Shown: positions 1-8,291 of the stretch, piece by piece | Position numbering within the stretch: position 1 is the stretch's first letter | Layout of the letters: each line of letters begins with the position of its first letter | Assembly: GCA_022824945.1 (NCBI GenBank) | Contig: JAJDYX010000055.1 | Location: 32,300 to 96,299, forward strand | Direction of reading: 5' to 3' | DNA length: 64,000 nt | Source: Candidatus Latescibacterota bacterium | GTDB taxonomy: Bacteria; Latescibacterota; UBA2968 | Made by a program: the position numbers and the translations under genes | Notes under the pieces: model-generated | The model's database searches: none | What the model was told of the DNA's origin: nothing | The model's input: the letters and a program-made list of their open reading frames with translations, nothing else

Positions 1-496
1 CATCGCATTTCCAAAGCGCTTTCATCACCTGCCATGAAGCGAAATTCGACATCCCCACATATATAATCTTGCCCTGTTGTACCAAAGTGTCAAACGCCGC
101 CATCGTCTCCTCAAGAGGCGTATTCCAATCGGGCTTGTGCAAATACAAAATATCCAGACAATCGGTCTGCAATCGCTTCAAACACGCTTCCACCCCTCGA
201 ATCACATGCCAGCGGTGCAACCCCTGATCCTTAATCTCGTCCTCCCCGACAAAATTGGCTATCTTGCTCGCCAAAATCACCCGATCGCGTTTGCCCTTGA
301 GCGCCTTGCCCACAATTTCTTCGGACACACCATTGACATAAGTATCTGCCGTATCGATAAAATTCACACCGGCATCCAGAGCCGTATCCACCATGCGAAT
401 AGACGTAGCCTCATCGGCCTGATCTCCAAATGTCATAGCTCCCAAACATATACGCGACACGCGAATACCCGTCCCTCTCAAAACGCGATACTCCAT
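1..496 (-). CDS. Aldo/keto reductase, N-terminal 165 residues (runs off the left edge)
   Basis: NAD(P)H-dependent reductase of the aldo/keto reductase superfamily, reducing an aldehyde or ketone in the cytoplasm; the substrate cannot be read from sequence. Translating the minus strand from the ATG at 496 gives an open frame to the window edge. It starts MEYRVLRGTGIRVSRICLGA, and the family tetrad is visible as Asp48, Tyr53 (in FIDTADTY), Lys78 (LASK) and His120 (LYLHKPDW). A strong ribosome site (AAGGAGG, complement of 500-506) fixes the start. The family is usually about 310-330 residues, so roughly half is outside the window. The gene is transcribed away from the neighbouring small protein gene, so the two share a divergent intergenic region of about 100 bp. 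Confidence 0.9.
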   Translation of the reverse strand, partial: MEYRVLRGTGIRVSRICLGAMTFGDQADEATSIRMVDTALDAGVNFIDTADTYVNGVSEEIVGKALKGKRDRVILASKIANFVGEDEIKDQGLHRWHVIRGVEACLKRLQTDCLDILYLHKPDWNTPLEETMAAFDTLVQQGKIIYVGMSNFASWQVMKALWKCD

Positions 497-598
497 CTTT
501 CCTCCTTATAAGCTGTCTTAAACAGTGAACAACACAACTGTTGCTTGTACAATCTTTTTCCTTATCTTTACCTTGTCGCTATAACATAACACTGTTTC

Positions 599-790
599 GT
601 GACTTCGCAATATACTATGATCTGGCTCTTCATCTTTATTTTTATCGCATTTTGGGTCTATATGGGTATTGAACTCTACCTGTATTTTCGCAAACCCAAA
701 AATACCGAAAACTGGGACGACATGTCCGAATGGGCATGGCGGCGCACAGTACGCAAAGCCATTGACGAAATGTTAAATGAGAAGCGGTAG
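599..790 (+). CDS. Small single-pass membrane protein, function unknown
   Basis: A 63-residue product starting at GTG 599; an in-frame ATG at 617 would give 57 residues. Residues about 8-29 form one strongly hydrophobic, aromatic-rich segment (IWLFIFIFIAFWVY). A polar, charged tail with several Trp and Arg residues follows, so a bitopic inner-membrane protein is likely. No ribosome site is obvious before either start. It ends 12 bp before the heme A synthase gene on the same strand, so it may be co-transcribed and could assist heme or cytochrome assembly. That role is inferred only from position; I do not recognise a family. Confidence 0.5.
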   Translation: MTSQYTMIWLFIFIFIAFWVYMGIELYLYFRKPKNTENWDDMSEWAWRRTVRKAIDEMLNEKR

Positions 791-802
791 TCAGCAGGTT
801 TT

Positions 803-1744
803 ATGAACGCATTCCAAAAAACCGCCATCACCACCCTCGTTGCGATCCTCTTGCTCATCGGCGTTGGCAGTCTCGTGCGCGTTTCGGGCGCGGGCCTGGG
901 GTGTCCAGACTGGCCCCGGTGCTGGGGCTGCTGGTTCCCACCCTCGAGTATCGACGACATTGACCGGGCCTATCTCGCAGAACGCGGGCTAAACATCGAA
1001 GACTTCAACCCGGTCAAAATGTGGATCGAATACATCAACCGCCTCATCGGCATGATCATCGGCCTGCTGGTCATCGCCACCTTTTTGCGCGCCATCCCAT
1101 ATCGGAAAACACATCCCGCCATCTTCTATGGATCGCTAATAGCCGTCTTCCTCGTTGGCTTTGAAGGCTGGCTCGGCGGGCAAGTCGTAAAATCCGGTCT
1201 CAAACCCGGCATGATCACCCTGCACATGGCAGGCGCAATGGTACTCTTATGCCTGTTGCTCTACGTCACATTTTGCGCCGTTGACATCCGCCTTCCCGCC
1301 ACATTGCCCACCCCCAAATTACTCGCCCGCCTCTCGGCCATGCTCTTTATCATCGTATGCCTTCAAATGCTACTCGGCACACAGGTGCGCGAAGCCATCG
1401 ATCCCTACATCAAAAACAGCGAAGGCGTCGCTCGCAGTGCATGGATCGCCAATATAGGTCTTATGGATCACATCCACCGATCCTTCACCTGGGTGGTAAT
1501 TGCCGTTGCTGCTTATCTCGTCTATATCATACGCAAAAATGCAATAGATGGCTTGCTCAAAGTGAGCAGCTACCTCTCATTCGCACTCATCCTGTTCCAG
1601 GCAGCCACTGGCATAGCTCTGGCTTATGGCGGGCTACCCCGCGTTTTTCAAGTACTCCATCTCGTAACCTCGGCCCTGCTCATCTGCGCGGTCTATACCC
1701 TGTGGCTCACACTGAGAGCTACCAACACAAGGAGGTCTTCATGA
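803..1744 (+). CDS. ctaA: Heme A synthase, COX15/CtaA family
   Basis: Inner-membrane enzyme that oxidises the C8 methyl of heme O to the formyl group of heme A, the cofactor of aa3-type cytochrome oxidases. The 313-residue length is normal for the family. The N-terminal segment ends in the diagnostic VRVSGAGLGCPDWPRCWG motif, with paired cysteines. Further His-containing helices follow (EYINRLIGMIIG, ITLHMAGA, MDHIHRSFTWV, VLHLVTSA), supplying the heme-ligand histidines, for about eight membrane segments. Its stop overlaps the next start as ATGA (1741-1744), so the next gene is translationally coupled. No cytochrome oxidase genes lie in the window. The organism is inferred to respire with a heme A oxidase. 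Confidence 0.93.
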   Translation: MNAFQKTAITTLVAILLLIGVGSLVRVSGAGLGCPDWPRCWGCWFPPSSIDDIDRAYLAERGLNIEDFNPVKMWIEYINRLIGMIIGLLVIATFLRAIPYRKTHPAIFYGSLIAVFLVGFEGWLGGQVVKSGLKPGMITLHMAGAMVLLCLLLYVTFCAVDIRLPATLPTPKLLARLSAMLFIIVCLQMLLGTQVREAIDPYIKNSEGVARSAWIANIGLMDHIHRSFTWVVIAVAAYLVYIIRKNAIDGLLKVSSYLSFALILFQAATGIALAYGGLPRVFQVLHLVTSALLICAVYTLWLTLRATNTRRSS

Positions 1745-2700
1745 AAATTTCCGTCTGGCACCGCGAACTCTCCGATTCGTATCTTCGATTTGTCACCCAA
1801 CTCGGCGCTGACGCCCTCGATTTTGGGACTGATACGGACATTCCCGGCGTTGTAGAGCAGGGGTATCCCGACCTGGATGAACTTCTAAAAATGAAGAAAA
1901 AAATCCAGTCCTGGGGCCTGTCGATCAACCGCGTCAGCCTGCCAAATATCACGGAAAAATTTATGACCGATCAGCCCGGCGGCGAAAAAGAACTCGAAAA
2001 TACATGTACGGCACTGCGCATACTTGGCGAAGCAGGCGTACCCATTGCCCGACAGCGATTCTGGGGCGATACATTTAACGAACTCATGTTTCGCTACCGA
2101 TCTGAACACCGCGGCGGATACCTCTCGCGCGGCGAAAGTCAAGCACTGACCAACCCCGTGCCCGAAACACCCGATTACGAAGCTCTGCAAGACTGGTGGA
2201 AACACTTCTGCATCGTCTATGAAAACCTCGTGCCCATAGCCGAAGAAACCGGGATTAAGCTCGCCATTCACCCATCCGACTCTCCCAACCCGGACACCCC
2301 ATTCGGCGGCCTGGGATTTCACCGCGTCATCGACGCTTTTCCCAGCGCACAAGTGGGCTACCTCTACTGCTGTGGCACCCGCGCCGAAGCGGGCGGTTCA
2401 CCGCTCGTCCTCGACGAAATTAACAACTACGGCCGCAAAGATCGCATCTTTATGGTACACTTCCGCAATGTGCGCGGCTCATTCGCCACAGCGCGCGGCT
2501 TTGAAGAAACCCTGCTCGACGACGGCGACATGAACATGTTCAAGCTCTTGCTGGAACTCAACCGCGTGGGCTTTGATGGCTGCCTGAATCCCGACCACAT
2601 TCCCGGACTCGAAGGTGACAACGCACCCATCACCGGTGGGTTGGCTTACTCCGTGGGCTATATCAAAGCGCTATTCGCCGCCCTCGCTGCACTGCCATGA
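1741..2700 (+). CDS. Mannonate dehydratase-like TIM-barrel protein (UxuA-related)
   Basis: 319 residues of the xylose-isomerase-like TIM-barrel fold, most like D-mannonate dehydratase, which converts D-mannonate to 2-keto-3-deoxygluconate in hexuronate breakdown. Family landmarks are visible: AIHPSDSP (UxuA has AIHPDDPP), the metal-site cysteine region VGYLYCCGTR, VHFRNVRGSF, LDDGDMNM (UxuA HLDGDVDM) and NPDHIPGL near the C terminus. The proline-rich substrate loop differs from classical UxuA, so another sugar acid is possible. The start at 1741 overlaps the ctaA stop and is preceded by AAGGAGG. The frame stays open upstream inside ctaA, but that part is the other gene read in a second frame. 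Confidence 0.8.
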   Translation: MKISVWHRELSDSYLRFVTQLGADALDFGTDTDIPGVVEQGYPDLDELLKMKKKIQSWGLSINRVSLPNITEKFMTDQPGGEKELENTCTALRILGEAGVPIARQRFWGDTFNELMFRYRSEHRGGYLSRGESQALTNPVPETPDYEALQDWWKHFCIVYENLVPIAEETGIKLAIHPSDSPNPDTPFGGLGFHRVIDAFPSAQVGYLYCCGTRAEAGGSPLVLDEINNYGRKDRIFMVHFRNVRGSFATARGFEETLLDDGDMNMFKLLLELNRVGFDGCLNPDHIPGLEGDNAPITGGLAYSVGYIKALFAALAALP

Positions 2701-2718
2701 TGCGACGCACTCACCGTC

Positions 2719-2747
2719 TTGACAACCCATAGGCGATTTGATATATT
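2719..2747 (+). promoter_or_regulatory. Predicted sigma-70-type promoter of tRNA-Leu
   Basis: TTGACA at 2719-2724, a 17-base spacer, and TATATT at 2742-2747. This places the -10 box 21 bases before the mature 5' end of the tRNA. It is one of the best consensus matches in the window. Confidence 0.75.
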
Positions 2748-2768
2748 TGCCTTCGCACGGGATCAGGT

Positions 2769-2855
2769 GCCGAAGTGATGGAATTGGTAGACGTGCGGCG
2801 TTCAGGGCGCCGTGGGCTTAGGCCCGTGTGGGTTCGAATCCCACCTTCGGCACCA
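2769..2855 (+). tRNA. tRNA-Leu (anticodon CAG), CCA encoded
   Basis: An 87-nt class II tRNA. The acceptor stem GCCGAAG (2769-2775) pairs with CTTCGGC (2845-2851), followed by discriminator A and genomic CCA (2853-2855). The anticodon stem CGGCG/CGCCG encloses the loop TTCAGGG, with CAG at 2803-2805 reading CUG. A long variable arm (GGGC...GCCC) and the T arm GTGGG-TTCGAAT-CCCAC are both present. The gene has its own promoter upstream and a factor-independent terminator downstream, so it is a single-tRNA transcription unit. Confidence 0.97.
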
Positions 2856-2876
2856 TAAATTTTCACACAATGATAC

Positions 2877-2909
2877 AAAGGGTTATGTCGCTTGGCATAA
2901 CCCTTTTTT
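2877..2909 (+). terminator. Rho-independent terminator of tRNA-Leu
   Basis: Eleven-bp stem AAAGGGTTATG (2877-2887) / CATAACCCTTT (2896-2906), 8-nt loop, then a T run to 2909. It lies 22 bases after the CCA end. Because it occupies this stretch, the following transporter cannot start at the earlier in-frame codons. Confidence 0.85.
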
Positions 2910-2929
2910 ATACGCAATGGAGCGCGAGA

Positions 2930-3817
2930 GTGATCAGTTACGGCGAAGGGGTTGCACTCGGGGCGTCACTGGTTTGGGCATCTACCAGCCTCGTCTTAAG
3001 AACGCTATCCCAGCACCAGCCATCGGCACTCATCACGGCCATCCGCTGTGGGATTTCCGGGCCTTTCTTTTGGATGCTATTGCCTTTTGGTCCCCCCTTA
3101 TCCACACTGCTCAACGTGCCGCTGCACGAATGGGGACTTTTGATCGGCTCCGTATTCATCGGCATTGTCATTGGCGACCAACTCTATTTACACGCCATGA
3201 AAGAAATTGGCGTATCGCGCACAATGGCTCTGGTTGGCACCCTCCCGATTACCACGCTAATTTGGGAGCAATTTTTGCTCGATGTACCCGTCACCCATAC
3301 CTTTATTTTTGGCTGTGTGTTGGCGGCATCTGGCGTTATTTTACTCTCTCAGCGACCGCGTCAAAATCCCACAGACGCACAAGAACAACCCATTCGCCTC
3401 AAACGCGGGATAGCCTTTGCCCTTATCACATCTTTACTCTGGGGTTTGAGCACCACCATGCTCAAACCTGCGATGGCACATCTCACCAGTATTCAGGCCA
3501 ACAGCGTGCGAATGCCGCTCGTAGCTCTGGCATTATTTGGCATTTGGCGGCTCAATCAAGGACGCGGCAACCTGCGCGACATCGGATGGCGTACATTTAT
3601 TCTGATTGCTATAACCGGACTTTTGGGCATGGGCTTCGGGTCTTTCTTCTACGTTGAAGCCGTTCTGTTCATCGGCCCCGCCAAAACAGCAACACTGACA
3701 ACGGCAACCCCCGTCCTCTCACTCATCCTGGCCGTGATCTTCCTCAAAGAACAAATTACGCTCCGCCTCCTCACAGGCGTTGCGCTCTGCGTAGCTGGCG
3801 TTCTGCTCGTGCTTTGA
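2930..3817 (+). CDS. EamA/DMT-superfamily permease
   Basis: A 295-residue inner-membrane transporter with two EamA repeats of five helices each. Members of this family usually export amino acids or other metabolites; the substrate is unknown here. Repeat one opens with GVALGASLVWASTSLV. Repeat two begins near IAFALITSLLWGLSTTMLKPAM and ends with ATPVLSLILAVIFLKEQ, a typical EamA signature. GTG 2930 is chosen because GGAG (2919-2922) lies 7 bases upstream. Earlier in-frame starts fall inside the tRNA or its terminator. The next gene follows after 25 bp and may share the transcript. Confidence 0.85.
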   Translation: MISYGEGVALGASLVWASTSLVLRTLSQHQPSALITAIRCGISGPFFWMLLPFGPPLSTLLNVPLHEWGLLIGSVFIGIVIGDQLYLHAMKEIGVSRTMALVGTLPITTLIWEQFLLDVPVTHTFIFGCVLAASGVILLSQRPRQNPTDAQEQPIRLKRGIAFALITSLLWGLSTTMLKPAMAHLTSIQANSVRMPLVALALFGIWRLNQGRGNLRDIGWRTFILIAITGLLGMGFGSFFYVEAVLFIGPAKTATLTTATPVLSLILAVIFLKEQITLRLLTGVALCVAGVLLVL

Positions 3818-3842
3818 TTTCCACTGACCAGAGGAGCCTTAT

Positions 3843-6479
3843 ATGTCTTTTGCCATCAGATCATGTATCGCAGGACTGGTTTTCCTAATTTTTATTCAGG
3901 ATGTCGAAGGAAAAACCTCCGAACCCGTACTTCAGAAAAGCTATGGTCACAGCGAGGACATCACTGCAAGCCAACTAATTGAGGAAATCGCAGGTACTGA
4001 TTCTGCGACGATTTATCGGAATCTACCACGCGCGCAAAAGGGGAAATTCTTAGACACATTCTGGCAAGCGCATAATCCGCTCGTACTCAAATACTACTAT
4101 GGCTACCATCTCGGTCAGCGCAGGTTTTCTGTTTCAGATGCTTATTTTGAACAAAAAAAATTACTTCCAAAAGTCTATTGGACAGGTGCTGTGTCACTCG
4201 ATTCCACGCACGTCGCGGAAGCCATACAAATTTGTACACGCCTGCTAACGCACAATCCCGAAGATGCAGTCGCCCTGTGCGCGCTCGGCTATCTCAATCT
4301 GGAACAGAATCGGGAAAGCGAGGCAGAAAAATTATTTATACAGGCACTTGAACGCGACAAACGCCTATTCGAAGCCAGAAATGGCAGGGCACTATCACTT
4401 TTGCGCGTACCAAAACAGCGGTGGCGCGCGAGAAAACTATTCCTGGAGGCAATGGCCTGGGACCGCAAATACAGTGCCGCCTATTACAGCCTATCAATGT
4501 GCGATTTGATAATGAAAAGCGTAGAGGCAGAAAACAGCCTCAAAAAATTGATCAAACGGTCTCCAGAATATTCAGACACGTATTTTAAGCTGGGTGTTTT
4601 TTACGAATCCAGAGGCAAATTCGAAAAAGCCGAAGACGCTTATGAAAAGCAATTGGAAGCTGATCCCTCTCACACCACCGCGCAATTTCGCCTGGGCATC
4701 ACAGCATTCAAAATAGGTCAACCTGCACGCGCGGTTGAAATCCTACAGCCCGTCCTGAAAAAACGAACGGACCTCCAAAAACCCGTTTTGCCAATGCTCT
4801 TTGAAGCCTATATCCAGCTCAAAAATACGCCAATGGCAGAACAGACCGCAGTCGCCTATCTCAAGGGATTAGATGAACACAATCGGGCGATGTTTGAGGA
4901 CATTCGCATCGTCGCTTCACCCGAAGAAATTCACACCTTTAATGCCTTGCCAATCGAAGAACGCGCAGCTTATGTCAGAGCATTCTGGCAGCGCCGCGAT
5001 CCCACTCCCGCAACCCCTGAAAACGAGTGGTTGGTCGAACACATCCGCAGAATCATGTATGCGCGCCGTCACTTCTTCTCGTCCCACGCGCCCTGGGATC
5101 GCCGCGGTGAAATCTATATCCGGTATGGTCACCCAGCGCACTGGAGCCGATCTGACAACATACGATTTGAGGTTGACCCCGCAGCAGTACGCGTAAAGGA
5201 ACGCCTGCTGATGTCGCTGACCGATGATGCGCGAAAAGAACTGACCGCCAATATTCAGCGCATCCGAACATCGGCGAGAGAACCGTACGCAAATGTGGAT
5301 CCCACGACAGGCGTTATGCAGGACAGGATTGAACTCTCGGATTTTGAAAATGTTGAATACGGATCAAGGGTAGTACGCGATCGCGGTGCTCATATCGTCC
5401 GCGATAGACTTTTGACCGACATGCCGTTATCCAACCGGGATGCGGGAATAAGTGCAGAACATCTTCGCGGATATCCACTTTTTCCAGTGGATGGGAATAC
5501 ACCCTGGGAATATTGGATCTATCCAGAAGTCAACGGGGGCATTGAGATCGTATTTACATCGCTGACACGAGGCGGCGATTTCGACTATCCAACACCTTTA
5601 TCCATACGAGCCGAATCCAGGGCCAATGCCGTGGTCTGGAACCAGCGGAAACCAGAAGATATTGTCAATCGTGCTATTGGCCGCGAACCCTCTCTATTTG
5701 AGCTACGCAGAGGAACCCTGAACTTCTATTCTGCCCTGGCAGATTTTCGCGGGGAACAAGGACAGACCCGTCTCGAAATTTATTACGGCTTGCCAGTTCC
5801 CGAACAGACTGAAACAACGCGATTTGAACGCGGTCTCGCGCTCTTTGACACGACCTGGACGCCAGTTTTTCAAAAAGTTGAACCCTTCTCCAATATATCT
5901 GACCATACAGATAAAATCGTAGATCGACTAACCGTGAATATTCCCCCAGGCCGTTATTATCTGGGTATTCAGGTACACGATATAGAAGGCAACAAATTGG
6001 GTGTCCAAAAGCAGGCTATTGACGTAGAATCCTACGAAGGAGACGGATTAATGCTCAGCGATATTGAACTGGCAAATCGAATTGAAGAACAGGAAGCTGA
6101 CTCTCTGAACATCATACCCCAACCTTCCAGATCTTTCTCAGCCGGGCAACCTGTTGTGATTTACTACGAGATTTACGGACTCAAAAAAGACACATTTGGA
6201 CAGACGCGCTACCAGATGCACTATCGGATTGCACCAGCGCAAGGACAAGTACCGGCTGTACGCGTGTTGAAATCTGTGGGAAAACTACTGGGGGTCATCA
6301 GCGAAAAAGAATTTACAGTTTCTTATGAACAGGTAGGTGAAACAGAATCTGAATTGAGCTATTTGGAGATTGACGTCACTGACTCCGCACAGGGCCTGTA
6401 CGAATTGGAAGTGAAAATTTCGGACTTAAATGCAAATGCACAAGTTGCCAAATCCACTACATTTAAGATCATTGATTAA
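3843..6479 (+). CDS. Secreted GWxTD-domain protein with TPR repeats
   Basis: 878 residues with an N-terminal export signal (hydrophobic residues 5-22, then a cleavable stretch near DVEGKTSEP). Residues about 125-300 are tetratricopeptide repeats (for example AEAIQICTRLLTHNPEDAVALCALGYLNLE, FKLGVFYESRGKFEKAEDAYEKQLEADP). Residues about 360-450 match the GWxTD domain: ERAAYVRAFWQRRDPTP, then RRHFFSSHAPWDRRGEIYIRYGHP. A beta-rich C-terminal part (about 670-878) resembles the repeat region usually following it. GWxTD proteins are known from Acidobacteria, Bacteroidetes/Chlorobi-type and related phyla and have no proven function; periplasmic scaffolding or outer-membrane assembly is a guess. A second, poorer GWxTD-like block occurs near residues 40-100 (TIYRNLPRAQKGKFLDTFWQ). 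Confidence 0.85.
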   Translation: MSFAIRSCIAGLVFLIFIQDVEGKTSEPVLQKSYGHSEDITASQLIEEIAGTDSATIYRNLPRAQKGKFLDTFWQAHNPLVLKYYYGYHLGQRRFSVSDAYFEQKKLLPKVYWTGAVSLDSTHVAEAIQICTRLLTHNPEDAVALCALGYLNLEQNRESEAEKLFIQALERDKRLFEARNGRALSLLRVPKQRWRARKLFLEAMAWDRKYSAAYYSLSMCDLIMKSVEAENSLKKLIKRSPEYSDTYFKLGVFYESRGKFEKAEDAYEKQLEADPSHTTAQFRLGITAFKIGQPARAVEILQPVLKKRTDLQKPVLPMLFEAYIQLKNTPMAEQTAVAYLKGLDEHNRAMFEDIRIVASPEEIHTFNALPIEERAAYVRAFWQRRDPTPATPENEWLVEHIRRIMYARRHFFSSHAPWDRRGEIYIRYGHPAHWSRSDNIRFEVDPAAVRVKERLLMSLTDDARKELTANIQRIRTSAREPYANVDPTTGVMQDRIELSDFENVEYGSRVVRDRGAHIVRDRLLTDMPLSNRDAGISAEHLRGYPLFPVDGNTPWEYWIYPEVNGGIEIVFTSLTRGGDFDYPTPLSIRAESRANAVVWNQRKPEDIVNRAIGREPSLFELRRGTLNFYSALADFRGEQGQTRLEIYYGLPVPEQTETTRFERGLALFDTTWTPVFQKVEPFSNISDHTDKIVDRLTVNIPPGRYYLGIQVHDIEGNKLGVQKQAIDVESYEGDGLMLSDIELANRIEEQEADSLNIIPQPSRSFSAGQPVVIYYEIYGLKKDTFGQTRYQMHYRIAPAQGQVPAVRVLKSVGKLLGVISEKEFTVSYEQVGETESELSYLEIDVTDSAQGLYELEVKISDLNANAQVAKSTTFKIID

Positions 6480-6494
6480 AGCGATATGTATTAT

Positions 6495-6523
6495 TTGACA
6501 AAATCTCAAGTACAAATTAAACT
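6495..6523 (+). promoter_or_regulatory. Predicted promoter of the nitrile hydratase operon
   Basis: TTGACA (6495-6500), 17-base spacer, TAAACT (6518-6523), 57 bases before the beta-subunit start. The -10 matches consensus at four of six positions. Confidence 0.55.
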
Positions 6524-6579
6524 ATGCCCCCTCTCGAAAACCCAATAAACATACACAACAGCTAACCACAGGAGCAAAC

Positions 6580-7251
6580 ATGGACGGCATTCACGACATG
6601 GGCGGGATGCACGGATTTGGTCCCATAGAGCGCGAAGAAAACGAACCCCTATTTCACCACCCCTGGGAAAGCCGGGTACTCGCCATATCCGTAGCCACAC
6701 CTGTACCGATCCCCGGAGGCTCCCGCAACAATATCGAAAACATGGATCCCGCGCACTATCTCTCATCCAGCTACTACGAAAAATGGCTGTACTCCCGTAT
6801 CAAAGGACTGATCGACGCTGGCGTGCTAACCCCGGAAGAAATGGAAAAGCGGATGGCACTCTTCCGTAACGACCCCAATGCCGAAACCCCGGTACATCCC
6901 GACCCCGATGCCGTCCGAGCGGAACTCGTGCGATCGCGTCCTGCTACCCCTCCCCAACAGAAAATGGACATCCAGCCGCAATTTTCCAACGGCGACCGCG
7001 TAAAAGCACGCAATATCCACCCCAAAGGTCATACCCGGCTCCCTCGATACGTGCGGGGCAAATACGGCACAATCACCAATTACTACGGCATCTACAATCT
7101 CCAGGACGCCGAACTGCCCACAGAGTGTACAAACCGCCAGCAACCTTTATACGCCGTGCGCTTTGAAGCCTCGGAACTTTGGGGTAGTGACGCCGAAACA
7201 AAAAGTGCCGTCTATCTGGATATGTGGGAAAGCTATCTGGAACCCATTTAA
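6580..7251 (+). CDS. nthB: Nitrile hydratase, beta subunit
   Basis: Beta chain of the alpha-beta nitrile hydratase that hydrates R-CN to R-CONH2 in the cytoplasm. The 223-residue product begins with the family hallmark MDGIHDMGGMHGFGP. It then has the helical YYEKWLYSRIKGLIDAGVLTPEEM block (about 65-90). The C-terminal SH3-like barrel (about 125-223) contains FSNGDRVKARNIHPKGHTRLPRYVRGK and ends YLDMWESYLEP. A ribosome site (AGGAG) precedes ATG 6580. Alpha subunit and activator follow with 29- and 7-bp gaps. The beta-alpha-activator order is that of characterised cobalt-type operons. Confidence 0.95.
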   Translation: MDGIHDMGGMHGFGPIEREENEPLFHHPWESRVLAISVATPVPIPGGSRNNIENMDPAHYLSSSYYEKWLYSRIKGLIDAGVLTPEEMEKRMALFRNDPNAETPVHPDPDAVRAELVRSRPATPPQQKMDIQPQFSNGDRVKARNIHPKGHTRLPRYVRGKYGTITNYYGIYNLQDAELPTECTNRQQPLYAVRFEASELWGSDAETKSAVYLDMWESYLEPI

Positions 7252-7280
7252 CCGTCTCCAACCATTAAAGGATTCTTGTT

Positions 7281-7874
7281 ATGAACACAACTGCCCAAAC
7301 CGACACTGCCCTGCGCACCAGAGCACTCGAATCGCTCCTCATCGAAAAAGGATTGCTTACAACGGAGATTATAGACGAAATCGTAGAAAAATACGAAAAA
7401 GACGTAGGTCCTCTCAACGGCGCCAAAGTGGTTGCCCGTGCCTGGACTGACCCGAACTACAAACGACGGCTACTGGAGGATGGCAGAGCGGCCATTGCCG
7501 AACTCGGTTTTGACAGCGCGCACGGTGCCAAAATCGTCGTACTGGAAAACACATCAAACGTCCACCACCTCGTCGTCTGCACCCTGTGCTCCTGTTATCC
7601 CTGGTCTGTACTCGGCTTGCCTCCGAACTGGTATAAATCCTACGCGTACCGATCTCGAGCCGTGCGAGAGCCGAGAGCCGTCTTGCTGGAATTTGACCTT
7701 AACCTGCCCGATACCGTAGAAATCCGCGTCTGGGACAGCAACTCGGACCTCCGCTACATGGTCTTGCCTGAACGCCCTGCTGGCACGGAGGACTACACCG
7801 AAGAACAACTCATCTCACTTGTCACGCGCGACTCAATGATCGGCGTCGCCAAAATCGAACCGCCCGCAAAGTGA
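7281..7874 (+). CDS. nthA: Nitrile hydratase, alpha subunit, cobalt type
   Basis: Catalytic metal-binding chain, 197 residues. The active-site claw is VCTLCSCYPW, with Cys100, Cys103, Ser104 and Cys105. In known enzymes the latter two cysteines are oxidised and, with backbone amides, hold a low-spin metal. Thr between the first two cysteines and Tyr after the motif are the cobalt-type signature (iron-type enzymes have CSLCSCT). The downstream LGLPPNWYKSYAYRSRAVREPRAVL stretch is also diagnostic. An N-terminal helical region (ESLLIEKGLLTTEIIDEIV) contacts the beta chain. The physiological nitrile is not evident; no amidase gene is adjacent, which is unusual. Confidence 0.95.
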   Translation: MNTTAQTDTALRTRALESLLIEKGLLTTEIIDEIVEKYEKDVGPLNGAKVVARAWTDPNYKRRLLEDGRAAIAELGFDSAHGAKIVVLENTSNVHHLVVCTLCSCYPWSVLGLPPNWYKSYAYRSRAVREPRAVLLEFDLNLPDTVEIRVWDSNSDLRYMVLPERPAGTEDYTEEQLISLVTRDSMIGVAKIEPPAK

Positions 7875-7881
7875 GGCCGGA

Positions 7882-8232
7882 ATGACGCAAAAAACCGACA
7901 AAAAAATCGCCACCATGGACGCACAAATCGCCCTGCCCAGAGAAAATGGAGAACTCGTTTTTCAGGCACCCTGGGAAGCACGCGCTTTCGGCCTTGCCGT
8001 TGCACTCAACGAAAAAGACCTCTACGAATGGCGTGAGTTCAGTTCCCAATTGGCTTCGGAAATCGCGGCAGCAGAACAAAACAACGACCCATCGAGCTAC
8101 TATACCCGATGGGTCGCTTCCCTCGAAGAATTGGTCATTGACAGAGGCTTGATCAGCCGAGAACAACTGGACGCCAAAACAGCGGAATACGCCTCTGGCA
8201 TTCACGATCATCACGATCATCACGATCACTAA
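7882..8232 (+). CDS. Nitrile hydratase activator/cobalt chaperone with His/Asp-rich tail
   Basis: 116 residues resembling the P14K/NhlE-type accessory proteins. These are relatives of the beta-subunit N-terminal domain that load cobalt and promote cysteine oxidation in the alpha chain. Visible family features are VFQAPWEARAFGLAVAL (about 29-45), YEWREFSSQLASEI, and YYTRWVASLEELVIDRGLIS (about 74-93). The last residues, HDHHDHHDH, form a possible metal-binding tail encoded by three near-identical 9-bp units (8204-8230). Such tails occur in nickel and cobalt chaperones such as HypB and UreE. Its role in cobalt storage here is inference. The gene follows nthA after 7 bp with a GAGG ribosome site overlapping the nthA stop region. 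Confidence 0.88.
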   Translation: MTQKTDKKIATMDAQIALPRENGELVFQAPWEARAFGLAVALNEKDLYEWREFSSQLASEIAAAEQNNDPSSYYTRWVASLEELVIDRGLISREQLDAKTAEYASGIHDHHDHHDH

Positions 8233-8291
8233 AAATTTACGTCTCTTCGCCTTTCATCCTCTCATCCTGAAAATCCTGATTCTGACTTTTT

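Noticed and set aside
1357..1740. N-terminal extension of the mannonate dehydratase-like frame
   Set aside because: This part overlaps heme A synthase in another frame, and the ATGA overlap with a ribosome site at 1741 gives a normal protein length.
2711..2917. Minus-strand frame across the tRNA (contains GIRTHTG)
   Set aside because: It is the antisense reading of tRNA-Leu, a frequent spurious call around tRNA genes.
2828..2929. Earlier start for the EamA transporter
   Set aside because: The segment lies in the tRNA T arm and its terminator hairpin; GTG 2930 has a proper ribosome site.
8204..8230. Repeat of CACGATCAT as a DNA-binding site array
   Set aside because: It is in frame and encodes the His/Asp tail of the activator, which is the simpler explanation.
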